A stretch of DNA of 64,000 bases, taken from Brasenia schreberi. Lineage: Eukaryota; Streptophyta; Magnoliopsida; Nymphaeales; Cabombaceae. Below the pieces are notes generated by a model. That model did not search any database. It saw only the letters and a list, made by a program, of their open reading frames with translations, and was not told the origin of the DNA. The DNA lies in assembly GCA_036023115.1 (NCBI GenBank), contig JAYKKT010000055.1, positions 12,152,501 through 12,216,500 on the forward strand, given 5' to 3'. Shown piece by piece: positions 33,683 through 44,135 of the stretch; the first letter of the stretch is position 1; every line of letters starts with the position of its first letter. Made by a program: the position numbers and the translations under genes.

Positions 33683-35353
33683 CTAGCAGGCCCATACCAA
33701 GGCCAAGCACGTCTTCTCCATGGTTTGATAGTTTCTTTCATAAGCCAATAGAGTTTTCGAAATATAGTAGATGGCATACGCTTTATGGGTATCATCCTCA
33801 TATTGAGCTAATAAGGCACCCAAGGCATTCGCATGCACAGAAATATAAAGCAAAAGAGGTTTTCCTTGCTTTCGAGGGTTTAAAACAGGAGGATTAACCA
33901 AGTCCACTTTTAATCTTTCGAAAGCTTTTTGGCAATCATCGTCCCACACAAATTTCACCCCTTTTCTCAAAAGCTTATTGAAAGGTTCGCATCTTGTAGT
34001 GAGGTTTGAAATAAACGTTCTAATTGATTGGAGGCGACCTTGGAGGCTTTGGATTTGAGTTAAATTGGAGGGTGGAGGTATATCTATGATGGCTCGACAC
34101 TTAGAGGGGTCGACTTCAATGCCCCTTTGGCTTACCATAAAACCTAAAAGCTTGTCGGATTCTACTCCGAAGACGCACTTTTGAGGGTTTAGTTTCACTT
34201 TATAAAGCCTCAGTCTTTCGAAAACTTTTTGCAAAGATTCAATGTGGGTATCTTGGGTTTTTGATTTCACCAAGAGATCGTCCACATACACTTCTAAGAG
34301 CTCATTAATTTGATCGTGAAAGATCGTGGTCATGACTCTTTGGTATGTGGCACCGGTGTTTTTCAAACCAAAGGGCATGACTATATAGCAGTACGTACCC
34401 CAGGGTGTGGTAAAAGCAGTTTTAGCCTGGTCTCTTGGGGCTAACTTGATTTGATTATAACCTGAGTAGCCATCCATAAAGGAAAACATTTCATGATTTG
34501 CAGTACTATCGACTATCAAATCAATGTTTGGCAAAGGGAAGTTATCCTTTGGCGTGGCTTTGTTCAGATTTCTGAAATCAATGCAAATTCGAATTTTTCC
34601 ATTGGATTTTTGAACTACAACAATGTTTGAAAGCCAATCAGAGTACGCAATGGGTTTTATAAAACCAGCTTTAAGCAGATCTTCTAAACCCTCTTTCACT
34701 TGAGAGTGTACGTTCGGGTGAATCTTTCTAAGCTTTTGTTTTATGGGTTTTGACTCTGAATCTAGGGGAAGACAATACTCCACGATTTTTGGGTCTAGCC
34801 CTGGCATGTCTTCGTATGTCCATGCAAAAATATTAAGGTAGGCTTTCAAGAATGCAATGAATGATGCTTTTTCATGCTCATGCAGACATGTGCCTATCTT
34901 AACACACTTTGGTTTTTCTTTACTCCCTAGGTCGATTTCTATGAAATCCCCTCCTACAGAATTCGAAGGTTTTTCCAAATCGAGAATTTTGTTAAACTCG
35001 GGAAGCTCGGAGGTTTGATCCTCCTCAGGGAGAATGGGATCCTCCTCCGTGCTTTGATCATTCTCGAGAATTTTAAATCCTAGGGAATTTGGAGTTAATG
35101 CATGGTTTTTACAAACACCTGGTTTTGGTTTTGGAATTTCTACAGGTTTTGAAGACTTTGGTCCTTTTATGAAGATGATTTTTTCTTCAAAATCCTTGGT
35201 TTTTTCCAAATTTTTACCAGGAGCTAGTATATACAAAATCTTTTTGGTATTTTCACAAATTTTCAATGTTTTTGGTTTTTGCAAATTTATAATTTTTTTG
35301 GTTTTTTGTTTAAAAGAGGGGTCTTCCATCACACCTACACAGAAAACGTCCAT
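33683..35353 (-). CDS. Element 2: reverse transcriptase and degenerate RNase H (556-residue open frame)
   Basis: The longest coding frame in the window. Residues 1-130: Lys/Pro/Asn-rich linker. 134-256: conserved pre-RT region (GGDFIEIDLGS, FAWTYEDMPGLDP). RT: RICIDFRNLNKAT 255-267, FSFMDGYSGYNQI 290-302 (Asp294), MPFGLKNTGATYQRVM 326-341, VYVDDLLVKS 355-364 (Asp358/359). Thumb to about 450. RNase H from about 498, lacking the first Asp (LLLYISVHANALGALL). It copies element RNA to DNA with a tRNA primer. The frame ends early at ALVWAC because TAG replaces CAG, so no RT-RNase H-aRH-integrase polyprotein can form now, but all RT catalytic residues are intact. It is in the same frame as the protease frame upstream, separated by one stop at 35357-35359. 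The start Met is nominal. Confidence 0.88.
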   Translation of the reverse strand: MDVFCVGVMEDPSFKQKTKKIINLQKPKTLKICENTKKILYILAPGKNLEKTKDFEEKIIFIKGPKSSKPVEIPKPKPGVCKNHALTPNSLGFKILENDQSTEEDPILPEEDQTSELPEFNKILDLEKPSNSVGGDFIEIDLGSKEKPKCVKIGTCLHEHEKASFIAFLKAYLNIFAWTYEDMPGLDPKIVEYCLPLDSESKPIKQKLRKIHPNVHSQVKEGLEDLLKAGFIKPIAYSDWLSNIVVVQKSNGKIRICIDFRNLNKATPKDNFPLPNIDLIVDSTANHEMFSFMDGYSGYNQIKLAPRDQAKTAFTTPWGTYCYIVMPFGLKNTGATYQRVMTTIFHDQINELLEVYVDDLLVKSKTQDTHIESLQKVFERLRLYKVKLNPQKCVFGVESDKLLGFMVSQRGIEVDPSKCRAIIDIPPPSNLTQIQSLQGRLQSIRTFISNLTTRCEPFNKLLRKGVKFVWDDDCQKAFERLKVDLVNPPVLNPRKQGKPLLLYISVHANALGALLAQYEDDTHKAYAIYYISKTLLAYERNYQTMEKTCLALVWAC

Positions 35354-35356
35354 GAA

Positions 35357-36901
35357 TTAGTCTCTAAACAAGAGATCTAAACCGTAGGTCTCAATTTTAT
35401 CAAGCTCCAGGACACCCTTGACCCAAGTGGTCGTGGGTGGTGGCTCTAGGGGTATGGTAGGGATATATCCTATCCCATACCTATTTGGATTTGGATTTGG
35501 GAAGACAGACTCTAGACGCCCATTGTTTTTGGTCCCTAAACTCTGATAGGGCATATAGCCCATGTTGAGCAGCATGTTCCAAGGTTTTCTTATTTTCGAA
35601 AACTCTTTGTACAAAGGATGACCTTGGAACTTGCTATCATCCATGGCATGCTCAATTGGTTTTCGGTTTAGGGCTTTCTTTGGAAATATAGGGAGTTTGG
35701 ATTTGCCTAGGATAGTCACGACTTTTGGGCTAGCCTTGGGCTGCCCCTTGATGTACACAACCGTCCTAGGGTTTCGGGCGATGAACTCGTATGGTTCGTC
35801 CATGGATTTGACGGGGTTGGCCCTGTAAGCCTTTTCACTTGACAAGCAAGATAAGTTTTGAACTCCCCTTAGCTGTGGGTGGCTCTCACCTAGGATTACC
35901 ACAATTTCATTTTCGTGGGGGATTTTCACACACCTATGGAAGGTGGATGGCACAACACGAAGGTTGTATATCCAAGGTCTTCTCAGAAGTAGGTTGTAGC
36001 GGGGGTGTATGTCTAAGACATGGAACACCCCTGCATGGGTTATTCCCCCAATCTCCATGGGTAACTCTATGGCTCCCAAAGGTTTTGATGCATTCCCATC
36101 GTATCCAGTGATAACGATGGGGCTCGGATTTATGGAAGTCAATGTGACTCCAATTTGACATGCCACGTGTAACGGAAGGATGTTGAGACCTCCTCCCCCA
36201 TCAACTAAGCACCTATCTAGAGGATGGTGATTCAATACCACCTCGATATGTAGGGCTTGGTTGTGGGTTTCATACGGTCTTTCAATTTCGTCTTCCGTAA
36301 ACACAATTGGTGTTTTTGCACAGATGGGTGCAACTAGGAATGACAAGGACTTAGGAGTTATACTTGAGTTAACCTTGGCTCTTTCTAAGATTTTTTCTAA
36401 AACAAGCCTATGCCTAGGTGAGGTTTGTATCAGCTCTAGGATGGACATGTTTATTGAGATCTTAGAAAGATGATTTTCAAAATCATATGTGGTTAAAACG
36501 TTTTTGCCCTTGTCCGAGATTTGGAAAACCTTAGGAATGCATGCTTGTGAAGGGCCAAGAACACTGACCACTTTTTTAGCAGTTTTTTCTAAGTGTTGGG
36601 GTTGATAGATCCTCTCGGACCTAGTCACCTCCCCTACACTTTGCCTAAGGCTCGCTCCTAAGTTGGCGATATTTGTGTATTTTGGAGCACTCGGAATTCT
36701 TAAGACGGCTCTAGCCGGGGGCAGGACTCTAAGCGCTCCTCGGATCACTACTTGGGTGACTTTCTTATAAATGATGAGAGATGGTGGACAAATAGTGAAG
36801 CCAGAATATGCATGCACAAAACCTTTGGAGGTTGCGAAAGCGCACACCTCTTTTCCCTTCCCACTGGTACTTGTGTGGTTGGGAAAGGGTTCTTTGAGCA
36901 C
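35357..36901 (-). CDS. Element 2: aspartic protease, linker and G-patch (514-residue open frame)
   Basis: Residues 90-105 carry EVTRSERIYQP, shared by all elements. Protease: CLVDGGGGLNILPL with DGGGG at 234-238, VITGYDGNAS 263-272, LLLRRPW 304-310. Linker: VVYIKGQPKASPKVVTILGK. G-patch: MLLNMGYMPYQSLG 443-456, NNGRLESVF, RYGIGYIPTIPLEPPP. It ends LDLLFRD-stop, then the acceptor-like site and the RT frame. The frame is really the continuation of the gag knuckle region (36902-37221), so the listed Met is not the true start. DGGG replaces the usual D-S/T-G in elements 1 and 3 too, so it is a family trait, not one mutation. Confidence 0.85.
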   Translation of the reverse strand: MLKEPFPNHTSTSGKGKEVCAFATSKGFVHAYSGFTICPPSLIIYKKVTQVVIRGALRVLPPARAVLRIPSAPKYTNIANLGASLRQSVGEVTRSERIYQPQHLEKTAKKVVSVLGPSQACIPKVFQISDKGKNVLTTYDFENHLSKISINMSILELIQTSPRHRLVLEKILERAKVNSSITPKSLSFLVAPICAKTPIVFTEDEIERPYETHNQALHIEVVLNHHPLDRCLVDGGGGLNILPLHVACQIGVTLTSINPSPIVITGYDGNASKPLGAIELPMEIGGITHAGVFHVLDIHPRYNLLLRRPWIYNLRVVPSTFHRCVKIPHENEIVVILGESHPQLRGVQNLSCLSSEKAYRANPVKSMDEPYEFIARNPRTVVYIKGQPKASPKVVTILGKSKLPIFPKKALNRKPIEHAMDDSKFQGHPLYKEFSKIRKPWNMLLNMGYMPYQSLGTKNNGRLESVFPNPNPNRYGIGYIPTIPLEPPPTTTWVKGVLELDKIETYGLDLLFRD

Positions 36902-37221
36902 AGCTTGGGCAGGCTCAGGTTCTTTAGTGACTTGGAGCTAGCCTTGCTCAATCAAGTTTTCAATTTTGTTCAAAAGGGAAAAATATCTGTTCGTATCATG
37001 GCCTTTGAGCCGATGATATTTGCAAAATCTGAGAATTTCCGAGAGTACTACCAAGCCTTGGGCGAGTAGGAGGTTTAGGACCTTTGAGACAGGTTGCCCC
37101 AGTGGGGTATACTCCCGTTTTTCAAAGTCTTTTTGAAAATTTTCAATTTTTTGATTTTTTGGTGTTCGAGCTTTTTTGAAGTGCCCGTCGGGCTCGACTC
37201 CACTCGGACATTTGTAATCTT
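36902..37221 (-). pseudogene. Element 2: gag C-terminal zinc knuckle region, frame-broken
   Basis: On the minus strand: EILRFCKYHRLKGHDTNRYF, LLNKIENLIEQGKLQVTKEP. C-x2-H-x4-H-x4-C is the variant knuckle of Tat elements; here the last Cys is Tyr. The frame linking it to gag contains stops, so it lies between the two long frames as a broken stretch. The knuckle would bind element RNA. Confidence 0.7.
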
Positions 37222-38214
37222 TTAGGGTTTTGCCCCTTTGTTCGTCATGGGTGGCCCATAAGTTCCAAGTTTTTTAAATCTCATTTTTGGAAGGATGTTT
37301 CCCTTCCATAAGTCGTCATAGACTTCCTTCTTCAGATTGGTTTCAAATAAGGAAGCCTTCTTTATTAACTTATGGAAGGTAGAAATTTTGTGTAAAGAGA
37401 GAAGAGTCTTGATCTCCCTTTTGAAATTTTCAAGGATGAGCATGACTGCGCATCCTTCGAAGATGGGCTCTTTTATTTGCCCAAGGAGGGACCTCCATCG
37501 AACGATGAACGCATGTATGTCCTTGTTTGCAGCTTGTTTTGTATCCCTCAAGGTATTTAAAGTGGGCGTTACTTTCACATTATGCGAAAATCTTTGCATG
37601 AAGCAATTTGCTAACTCTTCAAAAGTAGCAAACTGGCTTAAATTGTAGCAAGCAAGCCATTTTGAAGCAGTCCCCTTGAGGGAAAGGGGGAACCAATAAA
37701 TCCATTTCGCAGAGTCTCTCTTCTTCTTGTGGGCTCTACGCGAAAAGAGTTGCAAGTGGGATCTAGGATCCCCCGTGCCATTATACCAATAGAAATTCGG
37801 TACGTCATCGTCGCTGTCTGTTTCATAATCAGAAGGAAGGAAGTCAGACAGGGTGTACGATTTCTTTTCTTTATTTTGCCCTCTCAACAGTTGTTGAAGG
37901 GCTTTACGATCCTCTAGTGTGAAGGAATTGTGGTATTGGTCCCCCTCCATTGCGGAGGTTTCCTTGGGTTTTCTTGCTTTTGTAGTTCTTTTCTTGGCTT
38001 TGGCAGGTTCGCCATGTGACGAACAAGAGTCGGCCGCCTCAGCCTCTTGGCTAAGGGTGTCGATTCTTGCGTCTATTTTAGCCTCGAATTCCCTACGCAA
38101 GTTTTCTAACTCTTCTCTTTTACATTTTATTTGAGATTTTGAAATCTTTTTAGAAAGAGAACTTGACGAGCGCGAGGCCTGGCTAGTTACTTTGTTAGAG
38201 CCTGAACTACACAT
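37222..38214 (-). CDS. Element 2: Gag (Retrotrans_gag, 330-residue open frame)
   Basis: Residues 1-25: Ser-rich. 27-62: predicted coiled coil (KREELENLRREFEAKIDARI). 68-90: Lys/Arg-rich basic patch. 125-140: acidic SDYETDSDDDVPNF. 141-245: Retrotrans_gag capsid-like domain with FYWYNGTGDPRSHLQLFSRR, WFPLSLKGTASKWLACY, LANCFMQRFSHN and DIHAFIVRWRSL. It forms the virus-like particle. It starts about 110 bp after the primer binding site, as expected for a first ORF. The frame is open over the whole capsid region and ends TNKGAKP before the broken knuckle. Confidence 0.88.
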   Translation of the reverse strand: MCSSGSNKVTSQASRSSSSLSKKISKSQIKCKREELENLRREFEAKIDARIDTLSQEAEAADSCSSHGEPAKAKKRTTKARKPKETSAMEGDQYHNSFTLEDRKALQQLLRGQNKEKKSYTLSDFLPSDYETDSDDDVPNFYWYNGTGDPRSHLQLFSRRAHKKKRDSAKWIYWFPLSLKGTASKWLACYNLSQFATFEELANCFMQRFSHNVKVTPTLNTLRDTKQAANKDIHAFIVRWRSLLGQIKEPIFEGCAVMLILENFKREIKTLLSLHKISTFHKLIKKASLFETNLKKEVYDDLWKGNILPKMRFKKLGTYGPPMTNKGAKP

Positions 38215-38327
38215 GACTTAACAAAAGGTTTTAAAATCCTAAGAAATGCAATTTAGGCGAAAATTTTAACACTTTCAGAAAAATTTCGCACAGTTCTGCT
38301 TTGTTTTATCAACTTTTTAAGTCCCGT

Positions 38328-38345
38328 GTCCCACCGGGCGTGCCA
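38328..38345 (-). promoter_or_regulatory. Element 2: primer binding site
   Basis: The minus strand reads TGGCACGCCCGGTGGGAC, four bases after the end of LTR-G (CTTACA, GATT). The same 18 bases follow LTR-J at 51252-51269. The TGG start pairs with a tRNA CCA end; which tRNA is not assigned here. Confidence 0.8.
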
Positions 38346-38349
38346 AATC

Positions 38350-41300
38350 TGTAAGCACGAAAATTCTCACTTCTGGTTTTTCAGCCGAAAATGAACCTTT
38401 TCGCGTCTATGTCATTTCTATGGGCATGCCAGCTAGCTTGCTCAAGCTAGTGAAGTTTTTTTAAAATATCTGACGTTTTAAAGGCAATTGTGAGCAAGCA
38501 GGATCTTTTCGCTTTAAACCTTCTTAAACCGATGCTCAAGGGTCAGTTTAAGCACTTTATAGATGTTGATAAAACAATTTTGACTCTTTGAAAGGAGACA
38601 AGTGTTTTGAAAACTTGATTTTGCCTAAGTTTGCAAGTTTTATGTACGGGGCTGGACGATTCCAAGTCTTTGAGCTTTTAAGCTATTTAGGCCAGATGTG
38701 TGTGCTCAAGTGGCCTAAATTCAGCGAGTTTGAGTGTAGATTCGGGGTTTCTTTTGAAAATGCACGAATGCAAGGATGCACAAATATTTTTCGAGTTTGA
38801 TATGATGATGTGAGCTAGGCTCGAATTGAAAGCAACTCACACACACAACTTAATGTAAATACCCGAATGGAAGTGCAACTCACGCAGCTTAAGGGAAATA
38901 CCCAAACTTGAAAGCAACTCACACGACTTGAATGTAAATTGCAGAATTGAAATATACTTATATCTTAAGAGCGGAAAGGCTCAATACACGCGTGTGTGTA
39001 GTGTAAAATTTAAATGAAAAACTCACACGACTTGAATTGAACTTGCCGAAATTGAAATATAAGTATATAGTAAGAGCGGAAAGGCTCAATTGTGAGTGAG
39101 TGCTCTTGGTGTGTAAATGTAAACACAACTCACACAACTTGAATTGAACCACCTAGAAATGTAAGTGCGTACACAACTGAATGTAAAACTCACGCAGCTG
39201 GAAAATATATAAGTGTGCTATATCTTATGAGCAACAAAGGCTCAAAATGTGCGTGAGAGTGTGGAGCAAGTGCTCAGGTACTTCTTGGGTGCGAGTGTGA
39301 AATTTAAATGACAAACTCACACGACGTGAATGTAATAACCCAAATTGATTTGCAACTCACACAACTTTCACTAAAGTAAATACCCAAAGAGAAATATACA
39401 CTTTAGCTTAAGAGCAGAAAGGCTCAATGTGTGTGCAATCGTATGCAATTAAGAGCGGAAAGGCTCAAGTGCATGTGGGTGTCTTGTGTACGTCTAAGAG
39501 CAATATGGCTCAAGTGTACGTGTGTGCTTTGTGTATCAAGCATGAATATTACATTTTGGGGGGAGACTACGCTCCATTATTACAACCCCCTATCGAATTG
39601 AATTAAATTTGAAATGAGTAAGGTAAAAACCGCATTTAAACACTTACAAGTGGTTGGCTTTTCCTCTCAACGTGCTTGGGTTTGTCCACCTTGGCAGCCA
39701 AGAGATGGGTCTCCCTAGGTGGGTTTTGACGTGAGTTTAGAGTGTGCCTGGGGGCAGCCGAATGTTTTGGGCTTAGGAAGGACTGGGTTTGGCCAAGACG
39801 TGGCTAAGGAGGGGCTTAGGTTCGGCCAAGATGTAGGGCTGGCTAAGGTAAGTCCCGGCCTAAGTGGGGCTGGTCCTAATCGACACTAGGGACAAAGGAT
39901 GCAGCTGGCTAGGGTAAGGTTGGGGTGTTAGGTTGGCGCTAGGTAAAGGGGCGCAGGCGGCAGGTAAGGTTGGCCGGGTGTTATGGCAGGGTGTGGCAGG
40001 GGCTGTGAGGTAAGTTGCGGCAGGCGGGTGGCGCGACAAACTATGGCAGGGCGCTAGGAAAGGGGGCAGGTACTGGGGTGATGCTAGGGTGGCCAAGAGA
40101 TGGGACAGGGAAGGTGCGACACTAGGTGGTGGTGCAGGTGCTGGGTCACGACAGGCGTGGCTGGGGGCTGGTGTAGTGGGGTGCTAGGGACAAGGTTAGG
40201 CTGGGTGGTGGGGAGTTGGGATACGGTAGGGGGTATGGTAGGGATTCTGGCGCTAGGGAATGGCGGTAGTGGAGTGGGGCGCTAGGCACACCGGGAGGTG
40301 AGGGAGCCGATTGGTGTCTAGGGGGAGTGTAGGAATGGGTTCAAATTGCACTCGGTTGGGTTTTGATTTAGGTAGGTTAGGGGGAAGTTTGGGTCAGTTT
40401 AGGTGAAAGGGGCTAGGTCTAGGCTAGTTTTGGGTTAGGTTTAGTGGGGTCGGTTAGGTGGTTTAGGCTAGTTTAGGGTGAGGTTAAGAGACCTACCTCT
40501 TGGAGCCGGTCCACCATGCATCGCCCATATCTCCACGCCCTTGTGCAACCCTTCTTCAAGTTGGTACAACCCTTTCGTTTGAGCCTAGGTTCATACAAGG
40601 TTTGAACCCATGCCCTTGATCAAGCCCACATGGCTATGGCCCACCAAATCTACTTTATGCCCTCCACTCATTCTCTCTCTTCCCAAGCCTCCCAATCTTG
40701 ATTTCACGTAAACTTATGGCACCCCCTCACCTCTATTTATAGGCAAATGAGGTGGTTCTTGGGTATGAATCTTGGATTTGGATTTTGAGATCCAAATCCG
40801 TTCCAAACACTATTTGGATCTAGATCTGGATATTTGGGTCTAGATCCAATCCAAATTTTCATTTCTTCAGTCCTTCTTGGCGTTTCGAGATGGACAGTTT
40901 TTGTGGGCCCTAGCTTCATCAGCACTCCGTCTTGGGCTAGGTCTTCCTCAACCTTTTTGTTCGAACTCCTTCTCACCTTTCTAGACTCCGTTTCAATTGA
41001 TTTTTGTTGTTCCAAGATTGGATTTCTGATATTTTGGTGGATGTTCTTAGCTTGGAATTTGATGCTCCGGGCTTGAAATCTGCTTTTGGCCTGGGCTTTC
41101 CTTTCCCCGTTTGATCCTGCTTTTATCAGGCCATGATGCTTTCTGGGCTTTTGAACCTGCTTTTGAGGCTTTTTTGGTCAAGCTCCACTTGTTGGATTTA
41201 TTTCTTTACAACATGGGACTTGACCCGAGTTTGAGAAATTTGTATTTCGAACGGAGTTTGAAACAGAAGTTTAAAGCTTTTGCAACTCCTGGTTTTTCGA

Positions 41301-41380
41301 AAACTCAAAATCTGGTTTTTAAAGGAATTTTCAAACCAGGTGTTTGTTTTGAAAAATCGTTTGATTTTGGGATGTTTACA
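38350..41380 (-). mobile_element. LTR-G: 5' LTR of element 2 (3031 bp)
   Basis: On the plus strand it begins TGTAAGCACG and ends GATGTTTACA, with the primer site on its inner side, so it is a 5' LTR on the minus strand. The outer 5 bp are AATGT (41381-41385). On the minus strand: TATAAATA at 40734-40741, ATCCAAA/TTTGGAT palindromes (40790-40850), the AATAAT core (39540-39598), hairpin modules (38820-39540), U5 hairpins CTAGCTTG/CAAGCTAG near 38434-38451 and CTTGAGC near 38530. No partner 3' LTR with AATGT was found in the window. Confidence 0.88.
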
Positions 41381-41794
41381 AATGTAAATCCACCCGAAAT
41401 TAAATTGCAACTCACACAGCTTTCACTAAAGTAAATACCCAAATTGAAGTATATACGTTTAGCTTAAGAGTGGAAAGGCTCAATGTGTGTGCAAAATTTG
41501 CATCACCTGCTTGAACTTTTGCTTTTCGACCCTATTTTCATCCGGTCGGGCTGAACTTTTGCTTTTTTTGACCTGTTTTGGAGCTACTTTTTTATCAGGC
41601 TTCACCTCCTTGATTTAGCTGCTTTACAAAATTTGGATTTTGGCCCGGGTTTAAGAACCTTTATTTTGAAGGATTTTCAGACAAAAGTTTAAAACTTTGA
41701 AACTCTAGGGTTTTGAAAGTTCAAAATTTGGTTTGAAAATGGTTTTTGAAAACCAGTGTTTGTTTGAAAATAATCTTATTTTGGGGTGTTTACA
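41381..41794 (-). mobile_element. LTR-H: remnant LTR in the aRH of element 3
   Basis: It ends GGGGTGTTTACA at 41794 (U3 start on the minus strand). 41381-41500 matches the LTR-G hairpin block (39318-39440), then the sequence jumps at 'gtgtgtgcaaaa' to the U3 end, so most of the LTR is deleted. Element 2 (LTR-G) inserted at its other side. The 5 bp after it (ATGAT) lie within the aRH codons for GASC of element 3; the matching copy is not found. Confidence 0.7.
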
Positions 41795-43560
41795 ATGATG
41801 CTCCTAGATTTTTTGAAATTTTTAGGCCTTGTATGAGTGCTTCATATTCAGCCATATTATTCGAGCATGGAAAATCTAATCGAATTGCAATTGGGATCTC
41901 TCCTTTCTCGGGAGATGTGAGGATGATTCACACACCTGCCCCTTGTTGATTCTTGGCGCCATCAAAGTACATTTTCCATACTCAATCTTCATTAAAACAA
42001 TTTGTTAAAACATGGTTTTGATATTCATTTGCAAAGATGCCTTCATCGGGCATTTCATCAAGTATGAGATATGTATCTTCAAGAAGCAATTCAGCCACAT
42101 GATCGGCTAGGGCTTGTCCCTTAATGAACTTTTGATGATGAAATTTTAAATCATACTCCATTAAGAGGAGATGCCATTTACCTATCCTACCCGTGAGGAT
42201 AGGTTTTTCAAACAAGTGCTTGATTGGATCAAGTTTAGACACTATCCAAATTTCATGATCTAGGAAATAATGTCCAAACTTTTGGCAAGCCCATACCAAG
42301 GCCAAGCATGTTTTCTCCATGGCTTGATAATTTCTTTCATATGCCAATAGAGTTTTCAAAATATAGTAAATAGTATGCTCCTTAAGACTATCATCTTCAT
42401 ATTGAGCAAGCAAAGCACCCAATGCATTAATGCATTCGCATGAATGGAAATGTAAAGCAATACAGGTTTTTCTCTCTTTGGAGATTTTAAAATCAGAGGT
42501 TTTACCAAATAAGTTTTCAATCTTTTAAAAGCATTTTGGCAATCGGTATTCCATTCAAATTTCACCCCTTTTCTCAAAAGCCTATTGAAAGGTTCGCATC
42601 TTGTTGGTAAATAGGAGATAAATCTCCTAATTGCTTGGAGTCGACCTTCGAGGCTTCGGATGTGGGTCAAATTGGATGGTAGAGGCATGTCTATGATGGC
42701 TCGACACTTAGAGGGGTCGACTTCTATACCCCTTTGGCTTACCATGAACCCTAAGAGTTTTCTTGATTCCACTCCAAAAACACATTTTTGAGGGTTTAGC
42801 TTCATTTTAAACAGCCTAAGTCTTTCAAAAACCTTTTGCAAAGATTTTATGTGTGTGCATCGGGTTTTTCATTTTACCAAAAGATCATCCAAATATACTT
42901 CCAAGAGCTCATGGATTTGATCATGGAAAATGGAAGTCATGGCTTTTTGGTACGTGGCTCCGACATTTTTCAAACCAAATGGCATAACCGTGTAACAGTA
43001 TGTGCCCTAAGGTGTAGTAAAAGCAGTTTTTGCCTCATCTTTTGATGATAACTTGATTTGATTATAACCTGAACAGCCATCCATAAAAGAAAACATTTCA
43101 TGATTGGTAGTGCTATCCACTATCAAATCAATATTTGGAAGAGGAAAATTATCTTTTGGAGTGGCTTTGTTCAAATTTCTAAAATCAATGCAAATTCGAA
43201 TTTTCCCATTAGATTTTTGAACTACAACAACATTTGAAAGCCATTTGGAATAAGCAATGGGTTTTATAAATCCGGCTTTTAAAAGATCTTCTAAACCCTC
43301 CTTCACTTGGGAGTGAACATCGGGATGGATTTTTCTAAGCTTTTGCTTTACGGGTTTTGTATTTGGTTCTGAGGGTAGATGATGTTCTAGGACTTTAGGG
43401 TCTAGACCCGGCATGTCTTCATAAGTCCATGCAAATACATTTACATAGGATTTTAAGAATGTACTAAATGATGCTTTTTCATGCTCATACAAACATGCAC
43501 CTATTTTGACACACTTTGGGTTTGACTCACTCCCTAAATTGATTTCTAAAAAAATCCCCT
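41795..43560 (-). pseudogene. Element 3: reverse transcriptase, degenerate RNase H and start of aRH
   Basis: On the minus strand: YEHEKASFSTFLKSYVNVFA (43492), FRNLNKATPKDNFPLPNIDL, FSFMDGCSGYNQIKL (motif A Asp), a stop in place of Trp near 43008, MPFGLKN, EVYLDDLLVK (motif C) followed by TGA near 42868, LLGFMVSQRGIEVDPSKC, LYISIHANALMHWVLCLL (frame change near 42430), MEKTCLALVWACQKF, then an AEYEALIQGL-like aRH start cut by LTR-H. It is closely similar to elements 1 and 2 but more broken. Domain order and the missing first RNase H Asp are the same. Confidence 0.85.
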
Positions 43561-44135
43561 CCTACGGAATTTGAAGGTTTTTCCAAGTCAAGGATTCTAT
43601 GAAATTCGGGAAGCTCGGAGGCTTGATCTTCCCCATGGATGAGGGGATCTTCCTCCTTGCTTTAATCACTCTCAAGTGCTTTAATTTATAAGGAAGTGTT
43701 AGGAAAGAGAGTGGGGTTGTGAACGATAGGTTTTGACAATTTTGGTTTGGATATATACATGGGTTTTGAAGAACTCAAAAATGGGCTGTGTATATGGCCA
43801 ATATTTTTGGAATTTTTGAATTTTTAAATTTTTTTTGTTTTTTTAAAAACACAAGGTAGAAGGATGAATGTAAAAAGACTTTCTTTTTGAGATTTTGAGA
43901 TTTTTATTTTTTTTGGCTTTTTCCAAAGAAAGACTAGGAGAATGAACACAAACAACTTTCTTTTTGGAATTTTTAGGTTTTTTAAATATTTTTGGATTTT
44001 GAAAGTTTTCCAAATTTTTTTTTGGTTTTTTCAAATATATACTTTTTTGGGGGTTTTTTCAAAAGAGGGGTCTTCCATCAAACCTACAAAGAAAACACAA
44101 TGAATTAGACTCTAAACAAGAGGTCTAAGCTATAG
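43561..44135 (-). pseudogene. Element 3: Lys-rich pre-RT linker
   Basis: Runs of Lys/Asn/Phe codons (e.g. KKPKKNLENFQNPKIFKKPK) equivalent to the linker of element 2. Near 44085-44110 the minus strand has the conserved 'gttttctttgtaggtttgatggaagac' junction, the acceptor-like site upstream of the RT frame. No domain is visible. Confidence 0.6.

Noticed and set aside
38350..41380. Pairing of LTR-G (5') with LTR-A (3') as the two ends of one element
   Set aside because: The LTRs belong to different subtypes (early TATAAATA against late TATATAA promoter region) and their outer flanks differ (AATGT against GGTAT).
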